From: Streptomyces sp. Edi2
GTDB taxonomy: Bacteria; Actinomycetota; Actinomycetes; Streptomycetales; Streptomycetaceae
NCBI RefSeq assembly: GCF_040253635.1
Contig: NZ_JBEJGX010000003.1
Coordinates: 8,705,501-8,769,500 of the forward strand
Direction of reading: 5' to 3'
DNA: 64,000 nt
Shown here: in pieces, positions 1 through 8,310 of the stretch
How the letters are laid out: the number at the start of each line of letters is the position of its first letter
How positions within the stretch are numbered: the stretch's first letter is position 1
Notes under the pieces: generated by a model
Told to the model about the DNA's origin: nothing
What the model saw: only the letters and a program-made list of their open reading frames with translations
Database searches by the model: none
Position numbers and translations under genes: made by a program

Positions 1-530
1 TAGTAGCGGCCGAGCCGCCATGCCGTGGCCAGATACGCCGACCGCTCCATGTACTTGGGCAGACAGGTCGTGCGCCGGTCCGCCAGCAGGCTGCGGCCGG
101 TGGACGCCTCCCGTGCCCGCGCCAGTACCAGCACCCCGTGGCAGATCGCCCCGACCGGCCGGTCCAGCGCCCAGAACCTGCCGACCTGCCGCCGCAGCAC
201 CTCCGAGCCCAGGTACTGCCGCATCCCGGGTGCGTGTCCGCCCGGCAGGATCAGCCCGTCGTACTCCTCAGGGGCCAGCGCCGCCCAGCCGACGGTCGCG
301 GTGAACTCCTCGCTCCGGGTGAGCTCTTCGTAGAAACGCCGGGGCTGTTCCGCGGCGCCGAGCTGTCCGAAGAGGACGCCGGTCAGCAGCCGTGGATCGC
401 ATGCGGGCCGGGTACCGGCCCGTTCGGTGGCGAAGACGACCCGGTGGCCGGCATCGGTGAGCAGCCGCCAGGGCACCGCCACCTCGGTGACATCGAAATC
501 GCGGTCGGGGACCGGCATCAGCACGCGCAC
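1..530 (-). CDS. DJ-1/PfpI family protein (class I glutamine amidotransferase-like), C-terminus cut off
   Basis: The reading frame runs off the window's left edge, so the C-terminus is missing. It begins VRVLMPVPDRDFD, has a GLILPGGHAPGM stretch and the nucleophile elbow AICHGVL expected of the DJ-1/PfpI superfamily, whose members are deglycases, chaperones or amidotransferase-like hydrolases. The elbow Cys and following His match the family's catalytic pair. I chose the GTG at 530 because it gives the usual VRVLMPVP beginning; an in-frame ATG at 518 is the alternative and neither has a strong ribosome binding site. It is divergent from the secreted-protein gene at 685. The substrate cannot be predicted. 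Confidence 0.8.
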   Translation of the reverse strand, partial: MRVLMPVPDRDFDVTEVAVPWRLLTDAGHRVVFATERAGTRPACDPRLLTGVLFGQLGAAEQPRRFYEELTRSEEFTATVGWAALAPEEYDGLILPGGHAPGMRQYLGSEVLRRQVGRFWALDRPVGAICHGVLVLARAREASTGRSLLADRRTTCLPKYMERSAYLATAWRLGRY

Positions 531-684
531 CGGGGCATCTTCGCAGCCCCTCGTCTCCTTCCGCCAGCCGCTTTGGCATCCGTGGACAACTTTCAACTCA
601 CTTTGAATGCACGGAGGTTGACTCGCCGTATTGCCCGGAGAGCGAGCCTGAACCCAGGGTCCAGGCCGAGGACAGGAGTCAGAG

Positions 685-1371
685 ATGTCCCGGAAGAAGA
701 GAGTCGGCGCGCGTCAGAAGATCGTCATCGGTGTCAGCGCCGCCGCGCTGGTCGGCGGCATCGCCATCGCCACCGCCGGCACCAGCCAGGCCTCCGTGGC
801 GTGCGACGGACTGGCCACCGCCCTGAGCAACAACGAGAAGTTCATCGCCGACCAGCAGGCGAACCCGGACGCCCAGTCGGCGGCACGGATCGCCAACCGC
901 CAGGCCGTGATCAAGGAGATCCAGGTCAAGCAGAAGGCCGCCGGCTGCTCCGGTGGGCAGGGCGGGGATGACGCCGCGGGCGCTCCGCCGACGGGCAACG
1001 AGCCGCCCGCCGGCGCCCCACCCGCCTCCAAGGTGCCGCAGGGATCGGCGGACCCGTCCGGCTCCGGCGACGCCTCCGCATCCGCGGCCCCGCCGGCCTC
1101 GGACGATCCGCCGGCCGCCGACGGCGATGTGGTCTGCGCCGGCTCGACGGTGACCCTCTCCGGCGAGGGCGGCGCCCCGGCCGCATCCAGCGACCAGTTC
1201 CCCGTCGGCACCAAGCTGAAGGTGACCAACCTGGACAACAAGAAGTCGACGACGGTCTCCGTGACCTCGGCCTCGGGCAGCTGTGCCCTGCTCAACAACG
1301 CGGCCTTCGAGCAGGTGCGTGAGGAGGGGAAGTTCCTGATCCGCAACGCCCGGATCGAGCGTGTGGGGTAA
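685..1371 (+). CDS. secreted hypothetical protein with Pro/Ser/Ala-rich linker
   Basis: A 228-residue protein of unknown function. It starts with a basic stretch (MSRKKRVGARQK) and a hydrophobic segment at about residues 13-32 ending in ATAGTSQAS, which looks like a Sec signal peptide with cleavage after an Ala-Ser pair. The mature N-terminal part (about 35-90) is Ala/Gln/Asn/Lys-rich and probably helical, with Cys near 37 and 91. A low-complexity Gly/Pro/Ser/Ala linker follows (about 92-148), then a compact C-terminal domain with Cys at its start (VVCAGSTVTL) and in GSCALLNN. GACAGGAG lies upstream of the ATG. It is monocistronic, closed by the strong hairpin at 1381-1423. Confidence 0.8.
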   Translation: MSRKKRVGARQKIVIGVSAAALVGGIAIATAGTSQASVACDGLATALSNNEKFIADQQANPDAQSAARIANRQAVIKEIQVKQKAAGCSGGQGGDDAAGAPPTGNEPPAGAPPASKVPQGSADPSGSGDASASAAPPASDDPPAADGDVVCAGSTVTLSGEGGAPAASSDQFPVGTKLKVTNLDNKKSTTVSVTSASGSCALLNNAAFEQVREEGKFLIRNARIERVG

Positions 1372-1380
1372 TCCCGGTCC

Positions 1381-1423
1381 GGGTGGCCGGCAGCGGAGCC
1401 GCCTCCTCCGCTGCCGGCCACCC
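1381..1423 (+). terminator. very strong hairpin terminator after the secreted-protein gene
   Basis: An 18-bp perfect stem (1381-1398 paired with 1406-1423, beginning GGGTGGCCGG) with a 7-nt loop, 9 nt after the stop codon and followed by TTGTCTC. Typical of streptomycete factor-independent terminators, which do not need a long U tract. Confidence 0.9.
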
Positions 1424-1579
1424 TTGTCTCCGGGGAGGCAATCGAAGGTCCGTACGGGCGACCTCGCGGCGTGGCCGCTTGCCCGCCGGGGCCCGGCGAG
1501 GTGGCCTGGGGCCGCCGGGCGCCACGCGTCGCCGTCAGGCTCCCGCAGGCGACACCACCGAGCTTCCCAGGAGACATCG

Positions 1580-2014
1580 ATGCCCGTGAGCCCTCGACGC
1601 CGGTCCATCCGGACCACCGTGACCGTGAGCGTGTCCGCGCTCGCCGCCCTGTCCGCCGCCCTGCTCGGCACGCTCTCCGCCGACCCGGCGCACGCCGACG
1701 AACCGCCGGCCGCCGACCAGGGCCTGCTGCTGACGGTGTCCGGGGCCGGCAACACGTGGAGCCGGGGCGTCCGGCTCACCTGCCCGGACATCCACGGCAG
1801 ACACCCGCACGCGGCCGCCGCCTGCGACGCGCTGACCTGGGCGCGCGGGAACCTGGACGCACTGCCCGGCCACCCGCAGGCCTGCACCAGGGAGTACGAC
1901 CCGATGACCGCCTCCGCGATCGGCACCTGGCACGGCGTCCCGGTGAACTGGCACAAGGCCTTTCCCAACGCCTGCACCATGGACGCCGCGACCGGGCCGC
2001 TGTTCCGCTTCTGA
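1580..2014 (+). CDS. subtilisin-inhibitor-like (SSI) secreted protease inhibitor, predicted Arg at P1
   Basis: 144 residues, the usual SSI length. Residues 1-39 form a signal peptide (RRR, hydrophobic core, cleavage near AHA-DE). The mature part carries the family landmarks LLLTVSG, VRLTCPD, HPHAAAACDAL, ACTREYDP and FPNACTM with a C-terminal LFRF. Four cysteines (C68, C82, C102, C132) match the two SSI disulfides. Aligning ACTREYDP with the reactive loop of the classical SSI (C-P-M-V-YDP) puts Arg104 at P1 and Glu105 at P1', so the preferred target should be a trypsin-like rather than a subtilisin-like protease. The ATG is preceded by AGGAG at good spacing. Secreted; in Streptomyces such inhibitors restrain extracellular proteases around differentiation. 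Confidence 0.92.
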   Translation: MPVSPRRRSIRTTVTVSVSALAALSAALLGTLSADPAHADEPPAADQGLLLTVSGAGNTWSRGVRLTCPDIHGRHPHAAAACDALTWARGNLDALPGHPQACTREYDPMTASAIGTWHGVPVNWHKAFPNACTMDAATGPLFRF

Positions 2015-2021
2015 CGCGCCC

Positions 2022-2047
2022 GGGAGGCGGTGCGTGATGCGCCTCCC
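2022..2047 (+). terminator. hairpin after the SSI gene
   Basis: GGGAGGCG (2022-2029) pairs with CGCCTCCC (2040-2047) starting 7 nt after the SSI stop codon. It probably ends that transcript. Confidence 0.55.
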
Positions 2048-2138
2048 AGGCGGTGCGCCCGCTCTTCCCGCCGCACCGACCGGCTCGGACCGGCCGCGCC
2101 GCCGGCACGCCGATCGGGCCGGCCATGCGCCACTACGC

Positions 2139-2177
2139 GATCAGACCGGCCGCGCCGCGCGGATCAGACCGGCCGCG
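2139..2177. repeat. 16-bp direct repeat, two copies 23 bp apart
   Basis: GATCAGACCGGCCGCG occurs at 2139-2154 and again at 2162-2177. The second copy overlaps the stop codon of the small membrane-protein gene on the minus strand. Part of the convergent 3' region between the SSI gene and that gene. Confidence 0.6.
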
Positions 2178-2322
2178 ACGCCACCATGCCGACCGTCACC
2201 AGAGCCAGCACCACCCAGGAGAACCAGAGCCAGCCATTGGCGCCCATCGCCACGGTGTAGGCGGTCGCCACCACCAGTCCGCCCACCGTGCACACGGCCA
2301 TCGTCCTAGCAGATCCGGGCAT
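2164..2322 (-). CDS. 52-residue two-helix membrane protein downstream of the CtaG-like gene
   Basis: The reading frame translates to MPGSARTMAVCTVGGLV... and ends ...VGMVASRPV. It has two hydrophobic stretches (about residues 9-27 and 31-47) separated by GANGWLW, so it should span the membrane twice. AAGAGGAGG lies 8 nt before the ATG, a near-ideal ribosome binding site. It sits on the same strand about 100 bp after the CtaG-like gene, and I recall similar tiny membrane proteins next to this assembly factor in other streptomycetes, which suggests a role around the terminal oxidase. That link is inference. Confidence 0.75.
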   Translation of the reverse strand: MPGSARTMAVCTVGGLVVATAYTVAMGANGWLWFSWVVLALVTVGMVASRPV

Positions 2323-2359
2323 ACCCGCAACCTCCTCTTGCGGCCCGGTACGTCATGCC

Positions 2360-2402
2360 ACGGGCCGCGGCCATGGGACCATCGTCCCCGGCCGCGGCCC
2401 GT
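2360..2402 (-). terminator. intercistronic hairpin between the CtaG-like gene and the small membrane-protein gene
   Basis: ACGGGCCGCGGCC (2360-2372) is a perfect 13-bp inverted repeat with 2390-2402 and a 17-nt loop. It lies between the two minus-strand genes and could attenuate read-through or protect the upstream message. Confidence 0.6.
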
Positions 2403-2423
2403 ACCGCCAGAGCGGTGCGCTCG

Positions 2424-3383
2424 CTATCGGCTCCGTGCGTGGAGCGAGGCGAGGTAGGCGTTGTAGTCGGCCAGATCCTTGTCGCCGTTGCGGTCGGCGG
2501 CCCGGTCCGCGCGCTGCGCCTGACGCTCCTCGGACTTGCGCCACTGGAAGACCAGGGCGATCAGCACCACGACGGACGGGATCTCGCTGAAGGCCCAGGC
2601 GATACCGCCGGCCGCCGCCTGGTCGGACAGCGCCTCGATCCCCAGCGAGGACGGCGGGTGCAGGAAGGTGTCCACCATCGGCTCGCTGGCCATCATCAGG
2701 GCGATACCGAAGAAGGCGTGGAACGGCATGCCCGCGAACAGCTCCAGGATCCGCATCACATGGCCCGGCCGGTGCGGTCCCGGGTCGACGCCCATGATCG
2801 GCCAGAAGAACACCAGGCCGACCGCGAGGAAGTGCACCATCATCCCGATGTGCCCGGCCCGGGACTCCATCAGGAAGTCGAACAGCGGTGTGAAGTACAG
2901 CGCGTAGAGACTCGCGATGAACAGCGGGATGGTGAACGCGGGGTGCGTGATGATCCGCAGGTAGCGGCTCTGCAGCAGCGCCACCAGCAGCTCGCGCGGC
3001 CCCTTGCGGCCGCGTCCGGCGGTCGGCAGCGCGCGCAGTGCCAGCGTCACCGGCGCCCCGAGCAGCAGCAGGATCGGCGAGAGCATGCTGATGACCATGT
3101 GCTGGACCATGTGCACGCTGAACATCGCCATGCCGTAGTCGTTGAGCTTGGTGCACATCACCAGGGCCACCGTCACCACGCCCAGCGCCCAGGCGACGGT
3201 CCGGCCCACCGGCCAGGCGTCCCCCCGCCGCCGCAGCCGGATCACCGCCCAGCCGTAGAGGCCCAGTCCCAGCAGACAGCCGACGAGGAAGAACGGATCA
3301 CCGCCGAACTCCAGGCCCCGCGACAGCGTGAACGGCGGCAGATCCATGTTCATGCCGTCCATGCCGTGCCCGCTGTGATCCAT
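2424..3383 (-). CDS. cytochrome c oxidase assembly protein, CtaG/caa3 type
   Basis: 319 residues. After a His/Met-rich N-terminus (MDHSGHGMDGMNMDLPPF), which could bind copper, come about seven membrane segments with the signature HMVQHMVISMLSPILLLLGAPVTL, GHIGMMVHFLAVGLVFFWPIMGVDP and FAGMPFHAFFGIALM. His residues in these helices are typical of the caa3_CtaG family, which takes part in copper delivery to the CuB site of cytochrome oxidase. The C-terminus is cytoplasmic and charged. The start at 3383 is preceded by AGGAG 7 nt upstream; an in-frame ATG 24 nt earlier lacks this. Probably co-transcribed with the 52-residue membrane protein that follows. Confidence 0.9.
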   Translation of the reverse strand: MDHSGHGMDGMNMDLPPFTLSRGLEFGGDPFFLVGCLLGLGLYGWAVIRLRRRGDAWPVGRTVAWALGVVTVALVMCTKLNDYGMAMFSVHMVQHMVISMLSPILLLLGAPVTLALRALPTAGRGRKGPRELLVALLQSRYLRIITHPAFTIPLFIASLYALYFTPLFDFLMESRAGHIGMMVHFLAVGLVFFWPIMGVDPGPHRPGHVMRILELFAGMPFHAFFGIALMMASEPMVDTFLHPPSSLGIEALSDQAAAGGIAWAFSEIPSVVVLIALVFQWRKSEERQAQRADRAADRNGDKDLADYNAYLASLHARSR

Positions 3384-3524
3384 CCGCTCGCTCCTGATTC
3401 GTACCAATGCTCCGCGACAAGACTAGAACCGCCCCCGGCCGGGCCACGCGGCAGGGCCGCACAGCGGTGCAGTGGCCGGGGACGGTTCGTGTCACACGAA
3501 ACTATCGCGCCGAGGTCAGCGGGG

Positions 3525-4550
3525 TCACAGCACGCACTCGGCCTCGTCGTAGCGCTCCGAGGGCACCGTCTTGAGCGTTTCCACGGCCTCGGCCAGCGGC
3601 ACCAGCGTGATGTCGGTGCCGCGCAGCGCCGTCATCATCCCGAAGTCGCCGCGGTGCGCGGCCTCGACGGCGTGCCAGCCGAAGCGGGTGGCGAGCACCC
3701 GGTCGTACGCGGTCGGGGTGCCGCCGCGCTGGACGTGCCCGAGGATCACCGGACGGGCCTCCTTGCCGAGGCGGTCCTCCAGCTCCACGGAGAGCTGCCG
3801 GGCGACACCGGCGAACCGCTCATGGCCGTACATGTCCTTGCCGCCGATGTCGAAGGACATGGTGCCCTCACGCGGCTTGGCGCCCTCGGCGACGACCACG
3901 ATCGCGAACTTCTTGCCGGCCTCGAACCGCTCGGCGACGCGCGCGGTGAGCTCGTCGATGTCGAAGGGCCGCTCCGGCACCACGATCGCGTGGGCACCGG
4001 CCGCCATGCCCGAGTGCAGCGCGATCCAGCCGGTGTGCCGCCCCATCACCTCGACGATCATCACCCGCTGGTGCGACTCGGCGGTGGTCTTGAGCCGGTC
4101 CAGCGCCTCGGTGGCGACGCCCACCGCGGTGTCGAAGCCGAAGGTGACATCCGTGACGGCGATGTCGTTGTCGATGGTCTTCGGGACGCCGACGATCGGC
4201 AGCCCGGCGTCGGACAGCAGCCGCGCCGCCTTCAGCGTGCCCTCGCCGCCGATCGGGATGATCGCGTCCAGGCCCAGCTCGGCCACATGGCCGCGGGCCC
4301 GCTCCACACCGTCGCGCAGATGGGCGGGCTGCACCCGCGAGGACCCCAGGATGGTGCCGCCGCGCGCCAGGATGCCGCCGACGGCGTCGAGGTCGAGCTT
4401 GCGGTAATCGCCTTCCAGCAGGCCCTTCCAGCCGTCACGGAAACCGATCACCTCATCGCCGTGATCGGCGGTGGCACGGTGGACGACGGAGCGGATGACG
4501 GCGTTCAGACCGGGGCAGTCGCCGCCGGAGGTGAGTACACCAATACGCAT
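3525..4550 (-). CDS. pfkA: ATP-dependent 6-phosphofructokinase
   Basis: 341 residues, the length of actinobacterial PfkA enzymes. It phosphorylates fructose 6-phosphate to fructose 1,6-bisphosphate in the cytoplasm. The N-terminus MRIGVLTSGGDCPGLNAVIR is diagnostic. The phosphoryl-donor discriminators can be read directly: GGEGT puts Gly at 104 (ATP; Asp would mean pyrophosphate) and PKTIDNDI puts Lys at 124, with catalytic Asp127. The Gly104/Lys124 combination is that of the ATP-dependent actinomycete subgroup. Later motifs include MGRHTGWIALHSG and LGHVQRGGTPTAYDR. The start at MRIGVL is the conserved one; an upstream in-frame ATG adds seven residues without family similarity. Streptomycetes carry several paralogues, so which one this is cannot be settled here. 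Confidence 0.95.
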   Translation of the reverse strand: MRIGVLTSGGDCPGLNAVIRSVVHRATADHGDEVIGFRDGWKGLLEGDYRKLDLDAVGGILARGGTILGSSRVQPAHLRDGVERARGHVAELGLDAIIPIGGEGTLKAARLLSDAGLPIVGVPKTIDNDIAVTDVTFGFDTAVGVATEALDRLKTTAESHQRVMIVEVMGRHTGWIALHSGMAAGAHAIVVPERPFDIDELTARVAERFEAGKKFAIVVVAEGAKPREGTMSFDIGGKDMYGHERFAGVARQLSVELEDRLGKEARPVILGHVQRGGTPTAYDRVLATRFGWHAVEAAHRGDFGMMTALRGTDITLVPLAEAVETLKTVPSERYDEAECVL

Positions 4551-4644
4551 TGCTCGAAAAACCCTCTGCAACTCAACCGGGGGCCCGGACCCCGTCGTCC
4601 GGTTGGATTCCGCTCACCCTACAAGCGCGGGGCCGCCGGGCACA

Positions 4645-4676
4645 CGTACGCCCGCAGTGCGGACTGCGGGCGTACG
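4645..4676 (-). terminator. terminator of the murT-gatD operon
   Basis: CGTACGCCCGCAGT (4645-4658) and its perfect complement (4663-4676) form a 14-bp stem with a GCGG loop, 65 nt downstream of the gatD stop codon on the minus strand. Confidence 0.8.
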
Positions 4677-4740
4677 GAAAGGGGTCGAATTCCGGCGGAT
4701 GTCACATATCGACGAACGCCCGAACCGGGAGAGACTGAGA

Positions 4741-5469
4741 TCAGGCAGGCTGGGTCGCCGCGGCGATCCGCTCCTGGCGCAACGCCTCGTACCAGCGGTC
4801 CTCGACCGGCGGCAGCGCATTGACATCCAGCGCCAGCTTGATCAGCAGATCCGCGATATGCGGATTGCGCGCCATCACCGGCCCGTGCATGTAGGTACCG
4901 AAGACGGTGTCGTTCCACGCGCCCTCGTAGCCGTCGCCGACGCCGTTGCCCTTGCCGAACCGCACCTTGGCGAACGGCCGGGCGGTCTTGCCCAGGTGCG
5001 TGACGCCCTGGTGGTTCTCGAAGCCGGTCAGCGGCGGCAGCCCCAACTGCGGGTCGATGTCGGCGAGTACGTCACCGACACAGCGCTCGGCCTCGCCGCG
5101 GGTGCTGACCACGTCCAGCAGCCCCAGGCCCTCCTGCCGCTCCCCGAGGTCGTTGATGAACTCATGACCCAGGATCTGGTACCCGGCGCAGACCGAGAAG
5201 ACGATCGCGCCGTTGGAGACCGCGCGGCTCAGCCCGCCGTCGCGGATCAGCCGCTCGGACGCCAGGCGCTGCGGCCGGTCCTCACCGCCGCCGATCAGGT
5301 AGATGTCGCCGGAGGTGGGAATCTGCTGGTCGGACCGGACGTCCAGGCGCTGGACGTCCAGGCCGCGCTGGCGCGCCCGCCGCTCCACCACCAGGGCGTT
5401 GCCCTGGTCGCCGTACGTGCTCAGCAGGTCCGGGTAGATCCACACCAGGCGCAGGCTGTTGTCACTCAT
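4741..5469 (-). CDS. gatD: GatD-like glutamine amidotransferase subunit of the lipid II isoglutaminyl synthase
   Basis: 242 residues. GatD releases ammonia from glutamine and passes it to MurT, which amidates the D-Glu of the lipid II stem peptide. The protein belongs to the CobB/CobQ-like amidotransferases: LIGGGEDRPQ, the nucleophile Cys94 in IVFSVCAGYQILG and catalytic His195 in GTYMHGPVMARNP; Cys94 is the position reported for staphylococcal GatD. It follows murT by 38 bp on the same strand, the expected pairing. I start at MSDNSLRLVWIYP, the conserved beginning; an ATG 33 nt upstream adds a non-conserved MHRREG leader. Cytoplasmic, probably essential. Confidence 0.93.
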   Translation of the reverse strand: MSDNSLRLVWIYPDLLSTYGDQGNALVVERRARQRGLDVQRLDVRSDQQIPTSGDIYLIGGGEDRPQRLASERLIRDGGLSRAVSNGAIVFSVCAGYQILGHEFINDLGERQEGLGLLDVVSTRGEAERCVGDVLADIDPQLGLPPLTGFENHQGVTHLGKTARPFAKVRFGKGNGVGDGYEGAWNDTVFGTYMHGPVMARNPHIADLLIKLALDVNALPPVEDRWYEALRQERIAAATQPA

Positions 5470-5507
5470 GCTCGCTCGTCCTTGTCCCTCACGTCGGTGC
5501 ACCGCAT

Positions 5508-6746
5508 TCAGTTGCCCACGCGCCGGCGCAGGTCCTGGAAGGCCGTGTAGTTGGCGATGACCTCGATCCGTCCGGGCGGCGCCATCCCCACCGCCTCGTC
5601 AAGGCTCTCGCACACATGGAAGTCCAGCCCCGCGACCTCCAGGCGCACCGCCAGGTCCAGCTTGCGGTCGCCGAGTACGAAGATCGGGTGCCCGGCGAGC
5701 CGGGTGTAGTCGACGTCCCACAGCCAGGAGGTGTCCGTGCCATCCGCGCCGCGGGCGTTCACCGACATGATCACCGGGGTCGGCGGCGGGTCGATCAGCG
5801 AGAACGTCTCCAGCCAGCCGGCCGGGTTCTTCGCCAGCAGCAGCCGCAGTTCCCGCTCCATGAACGTGACCACGTCATAGCGGCCTGCCACCGCCTGCAC
5901 CGAGAACATCCGCTCCAGGGCCACCTGCGGCGGCACCCCGAAGGCGGCGGCGACCGCGGCGGACGTGGTGGCGTTCGCCTTGTTGGCACGCCCCGGCAGC
6001 TGCAGCTTGATCGGCCAGGCGCTGCCGTGCGGATCGAGCACATGGTCGCCGGACAGCGCCCAGCTGGGCGTGGGCCGGCGGAAGCCGCACTCGGCGCAGA
6101 ACCAGTCCTCGCCCGGGCGCTGCATCACACCACCGCAGGAGGGGCACGACCAGGCGTCGTCCTTCCACTCCTGCCCGGCCGCGACCCACACCACATTCGC
6201 GGACGACGAGGCCGCCCAGACGATCAGCGGGTCGTCCGCGTTGGCGATGATCAGGGCCTTGGAACCGGACAGCCCCTCGCGCCAGTGCTCGGCCAGCATC
6301 CGGGTCTCCGCGGCGCGGTCGAGCTGGTCGCGCGAGAGGTTCAGCAGCGCTATGGCCTTCGGCGTCACATCGCGTGCCACGCCGGCGAGGTACTTCTCGT
6401 CCACCTCGATGACGCCGTACTTGGCGTCCGATCCACCGGCCAGCGCGGAGGTGATACCCGCCGGCATGTTGGCGCCGAGCGCGTTGGAGACCACCGGCCC
6501 ACTGGCCCGCAGAGCCTCCGCGATCAGTCGCGTCGTGGTCGTCTTGCCGTTGGTCGCCGACACCAGGATGACGTCCAAGTGCCGTGCCAGCCGCGCCAGC
6601 AGGTCGGGGTCGAGCTTCAGCGCCACCCGGCCACCGATCACCGATCCGCTGCCGCGGCCCGCCGCGCGCGACACCGCCGCCGCGGCCTTGCCCGCCGTCA
6701 CGGCCAGCTTGGCCCGCGGCGACAGCGGCTCCGTGTTGCCTGCCAT
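5508..6746 (-). CDS. murT: MurT-like Mur ligase, lipid II isoglutaminyl synthase catalytic subunit
   Basis: 412 residues. It activates the D-Glu gamma... side-chain carboxylate of lipid II with ATP so that GatD-derived ammonia can amidate it. Visible are the Mur-ligase central domain with P-loop SATNGKTTTTR (about 63-73), VIEVDEKYL and LNLSRDQLDR, a four-cysteine zinc ribbon inserted at C201/C204/C217/C220 (CPSCGG and CAECG) that is specific to MurT within the Mur ligases, and a C-terminal DUF1727-type domain containing the SVNARGADGTDTSWLWDVDY region. Start at MAGNTEP with AAGGAGG 10 nt upstream. First gene of the murT-gatD operon. Confidence 0.93.
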   Translation of the reverse strand: MAGNTEPLSPRAKLAVTAGKAAAAVSRAAGRGSGSVIGGRVALKLDPDLLARLARHLDVILVSATNGKTTTTRLIAEALRASGPVVSNALGANMPAGITSALAGGSDAKYGVIEVDEKYLAGVARDVTPKAIALLNLSRDQLDRAAETRMLAEHWREGLSGSKALIIANADDPLIVWAASSSANVVWVAAGQEWKDDAWSCPSCGGVMQRPGEDWFCAECGFRRPTPSWALSGDHVLDPHGSAWPIKLQLPGRANKANATTSAAVAAAFGVPPQVALERMFSVQAVAGRYDVVTFMERELRLLLAKNPAGWLETFSLIDPPPTPVIMSVNARGADGTDTSWLWDVDYTRLAGHPIFVLGDRKLDLAVRLEVAGLDFHVCESLDEAVGMAPPGRIEVIANYTAFQDLRRRVGN

Positions 6747-6931
6747 CGTCCTTGATCCTCCTTGCATCCGGCGCCCGCCTGCCCTGAGGCTGCCGGTGGA
6801 ACGCTTCCTCCGCAGCCGATGACCGGCCGAGGCTTCGGTCGGGGATCAGCCTATCGAGATCCGGCCCCGGGCCCGAACCCCGCCACCCGTCCGGCGACAT
6901 CCCGGGCGCGCCGGACCGTACTCTTACCCCC

Positions 6932-7489
6932 ATGCCCGACCGCACCATCCCCGGCTCTTCCGGCCGGGTCCGCCCGCTGCGCCTGCTCGGCGACCCCGCC
7001 CTGACCGAGCCCTGCCGGGAGGTCACCGCCTTCGACGGCGAGCTGGCCCGGCTGGTCGAGGACATGTACGCGACGATGTACGCCGCGCACGGTGTGGGCC
7101 TCGCCGCCAATCAGATCGGCGTCCCGCTGCGGGTCTTCGTCTACGACTGCCCCGACGACGAGGACCGCCGCCATCTCGGGCATCTCGTCAACCCCCGGCT
7201 CGTCGAGACCGACGGCCCGGTCATCCGCGGGCCCGAGGGCTGTCTGTCGCTTCCCGGTATCGAGGCGGGCACTCCGCGCCACGACCACACCGTCGTGACC
7301 GGGTTCAGTGTCACCGGTGAGCCCAGGACCGTGACCGGCACCGGCTTCTTCGCCCGCTGCCTGCAGCACGAGTGCGACCATCTCGACGGCGGGCTGTACG
7401 TCGACCATCTCACCGGGCTGCGCCGCCGCCGGGCGCTGCGCGCGGCGGCCAGGGCCCCGTGGGCCGCGACGGCGGCGCCCGGCCGCTGA
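6932..7489 (+). CDS. def: peptide deformylase
   Basis: 185 residues. Removes the formyl group from the initiator Met of nascent proteins. All three family motifs are present: GVGLAANQIG (residues 54-63), EGCLSLPG with metal ligand Cys104, and QHECDHLDG with metal ligands His146 and His150 and catalytic Glu147. The C-terminus is Arg/Ala-rich. It is divergent from murT and stands alone, without the fmt partner, so it is probably one of several deformylase paralogues, as usual in Streptomyces. The stop codon lies inside the loop of the terminator hairpin. Confidence 0.95.
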   Translation: MPDRTIPGSSGRVRPLRLLGDPALTEPCREVTAFDGELARLVEDMYATMYAAHGVGLAANQIGVPLRVFVYDCPDDEDRRHLGHLVNPRLVETDGPVIRGPEGCLSLPGIEAGTPRHDHTVVTGFSVTGEPRTVTGTGFFARCLQHECDHLDGGLYVDHLTGLRRRRALRAAARAPWAATAAPGR

Positions 7490-7502
7490 ACGGCCGGGCG
7501 CC
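7474..7502. terminator. terminator overlapping the end of def
   Basis: GGCGCCCGGCCG (7474-7485) pairs perfectly with 7491-7502; the 5-nt loop holds the start of the def stop codon. It separates def from the convergent tetR gene. A second imperfect hairpin (CCTCCGG ... GACGGAGG, about 7517-7546) follows. Confidence 0.8.
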
Positions 7503-7568
7503 ACCGTCGTCTCACCCTCCGGCGCTCAAAAGCCGGGACGGAGGCTGCCAGGGCTCGAAGGCCACGGC

Positions 7569-8216
7569 TCAGAACCCGGGGCCGCCCTCACGGTCCTTTA
7601 CCGCGGCCAGCTGGCCCCAGAGCAGATCGGCCAGCTGGGTGACCAACTGCTCGCGTGAACAAGGGCGTTCGCGCAGCCACCAGTCGCCTGCCCCGTGCAT
7701 CATGCCGACGATGCCGTGGCCCCATACGCGTGCCGTCAGCTCGCCGCCCGGCCCCAGGTCGAGCCGGTCGGTGATCACCTTGGCCAGCTCCTCGCCGAGC
7801 CGGCGCAGCAGCGGTGCGGAGTGCCGCCCGACGTCGAAGCCGGACTCCGAGGCGTTGTCCCCGTCCGACGGGTGCATCAGGAAGCGGTACACCTGCGGCC
7901 GCGCCTCGATCGCGAGCAGGTAGGCGTCGAGGGTGGCCTCGACCCGGTCCCGGCGCAGGACGGGCGCGTCCAGCGCGGTCGCCAGATTGGCCAGCAAGGC
8001 ATCGGTGTGCCGTACGGCGAGGGCGCGGTACAGGCCGCCCTTGTCGCCGAAGTGCCGGTAGAGGATCGGCTTGGTGATGCCGGCCTCGGCGGCGATGGCG
8101 TTCATCGATGCGTCCGGGCCGTCGCGCAGCACAATGCGCTCGGCGGCCTCCAGCAACTCCCGCCGTCTGCGCTCGGTCGCCGTCTGCTGGCGGCCGCTGT
8201 GCTTGGTGCTTTCCAT
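7569..8216 (-). CDS. TetR family regulator, probably of the divergent acyl-CoA dehydrogenase gene
   Basis: 215 residues. The N-terminal helix-turn-helix reads RRRELLEAAERIVLRDGPDASMNAIAAEAGITKPILYRHFGDKGGLYRALA (about 18-70), the classic TetR arrangement; the rest is an effector-binding helical domain. Start at MESTKHSG is supported by GGGAG 7 nt upstream. It is transcribed away from the acyl-CoA dehydrogenase gene, and the gap between them contains two TACT/AGTA-type palindromes, so repression of both genes with a fatty-acyl-CoA-type ligand is the likely logic (inference). Confidence 0.9.
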   Translation of the reverse strand: MESTKHSGRQQTATERRRRELLEAAERIVLRDGPDASMNAIAAEAGITKPILYRHFGDKGGLYRALAVRHTDALLANLATALDAPVLRRDRVEATLDAYLLAIEARPQVYRFLMHPSDGDNASESGFDVGRHSAPLLRRLGEELAKVITDRLDLGPGGELTARVWGHGIVGMMHGAGDWWLRERPCSREQLVTQLADLLWGQLAAVKDREGGPGF

Positions 8217-8310
8217 GGTCGTGCTCCCCACCCTTGTGAATCCGTGGCGCTCGCGCAACGTAACACCCGATCTCCACGGCGAATTCGTTCTCAGGGGAGT
8301 TGACATCTCC

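Noticed and set aside
679..2133. A 484-codon minus-strand frame across the secreted-protein and SSI genes
   Set aside because: It is antisense to two genes with clear signal peptides and ribosome binding sites and shows no family resemblance; open only because of high GC at third positions.
2355..4823. An 822-codon plus-strand frame opposite the CtaG-like and pfkA genes
   Set aside because: Composition is His/Arg/Gly/Gln-rich nonsense and the other strand encodes conserved proteins.
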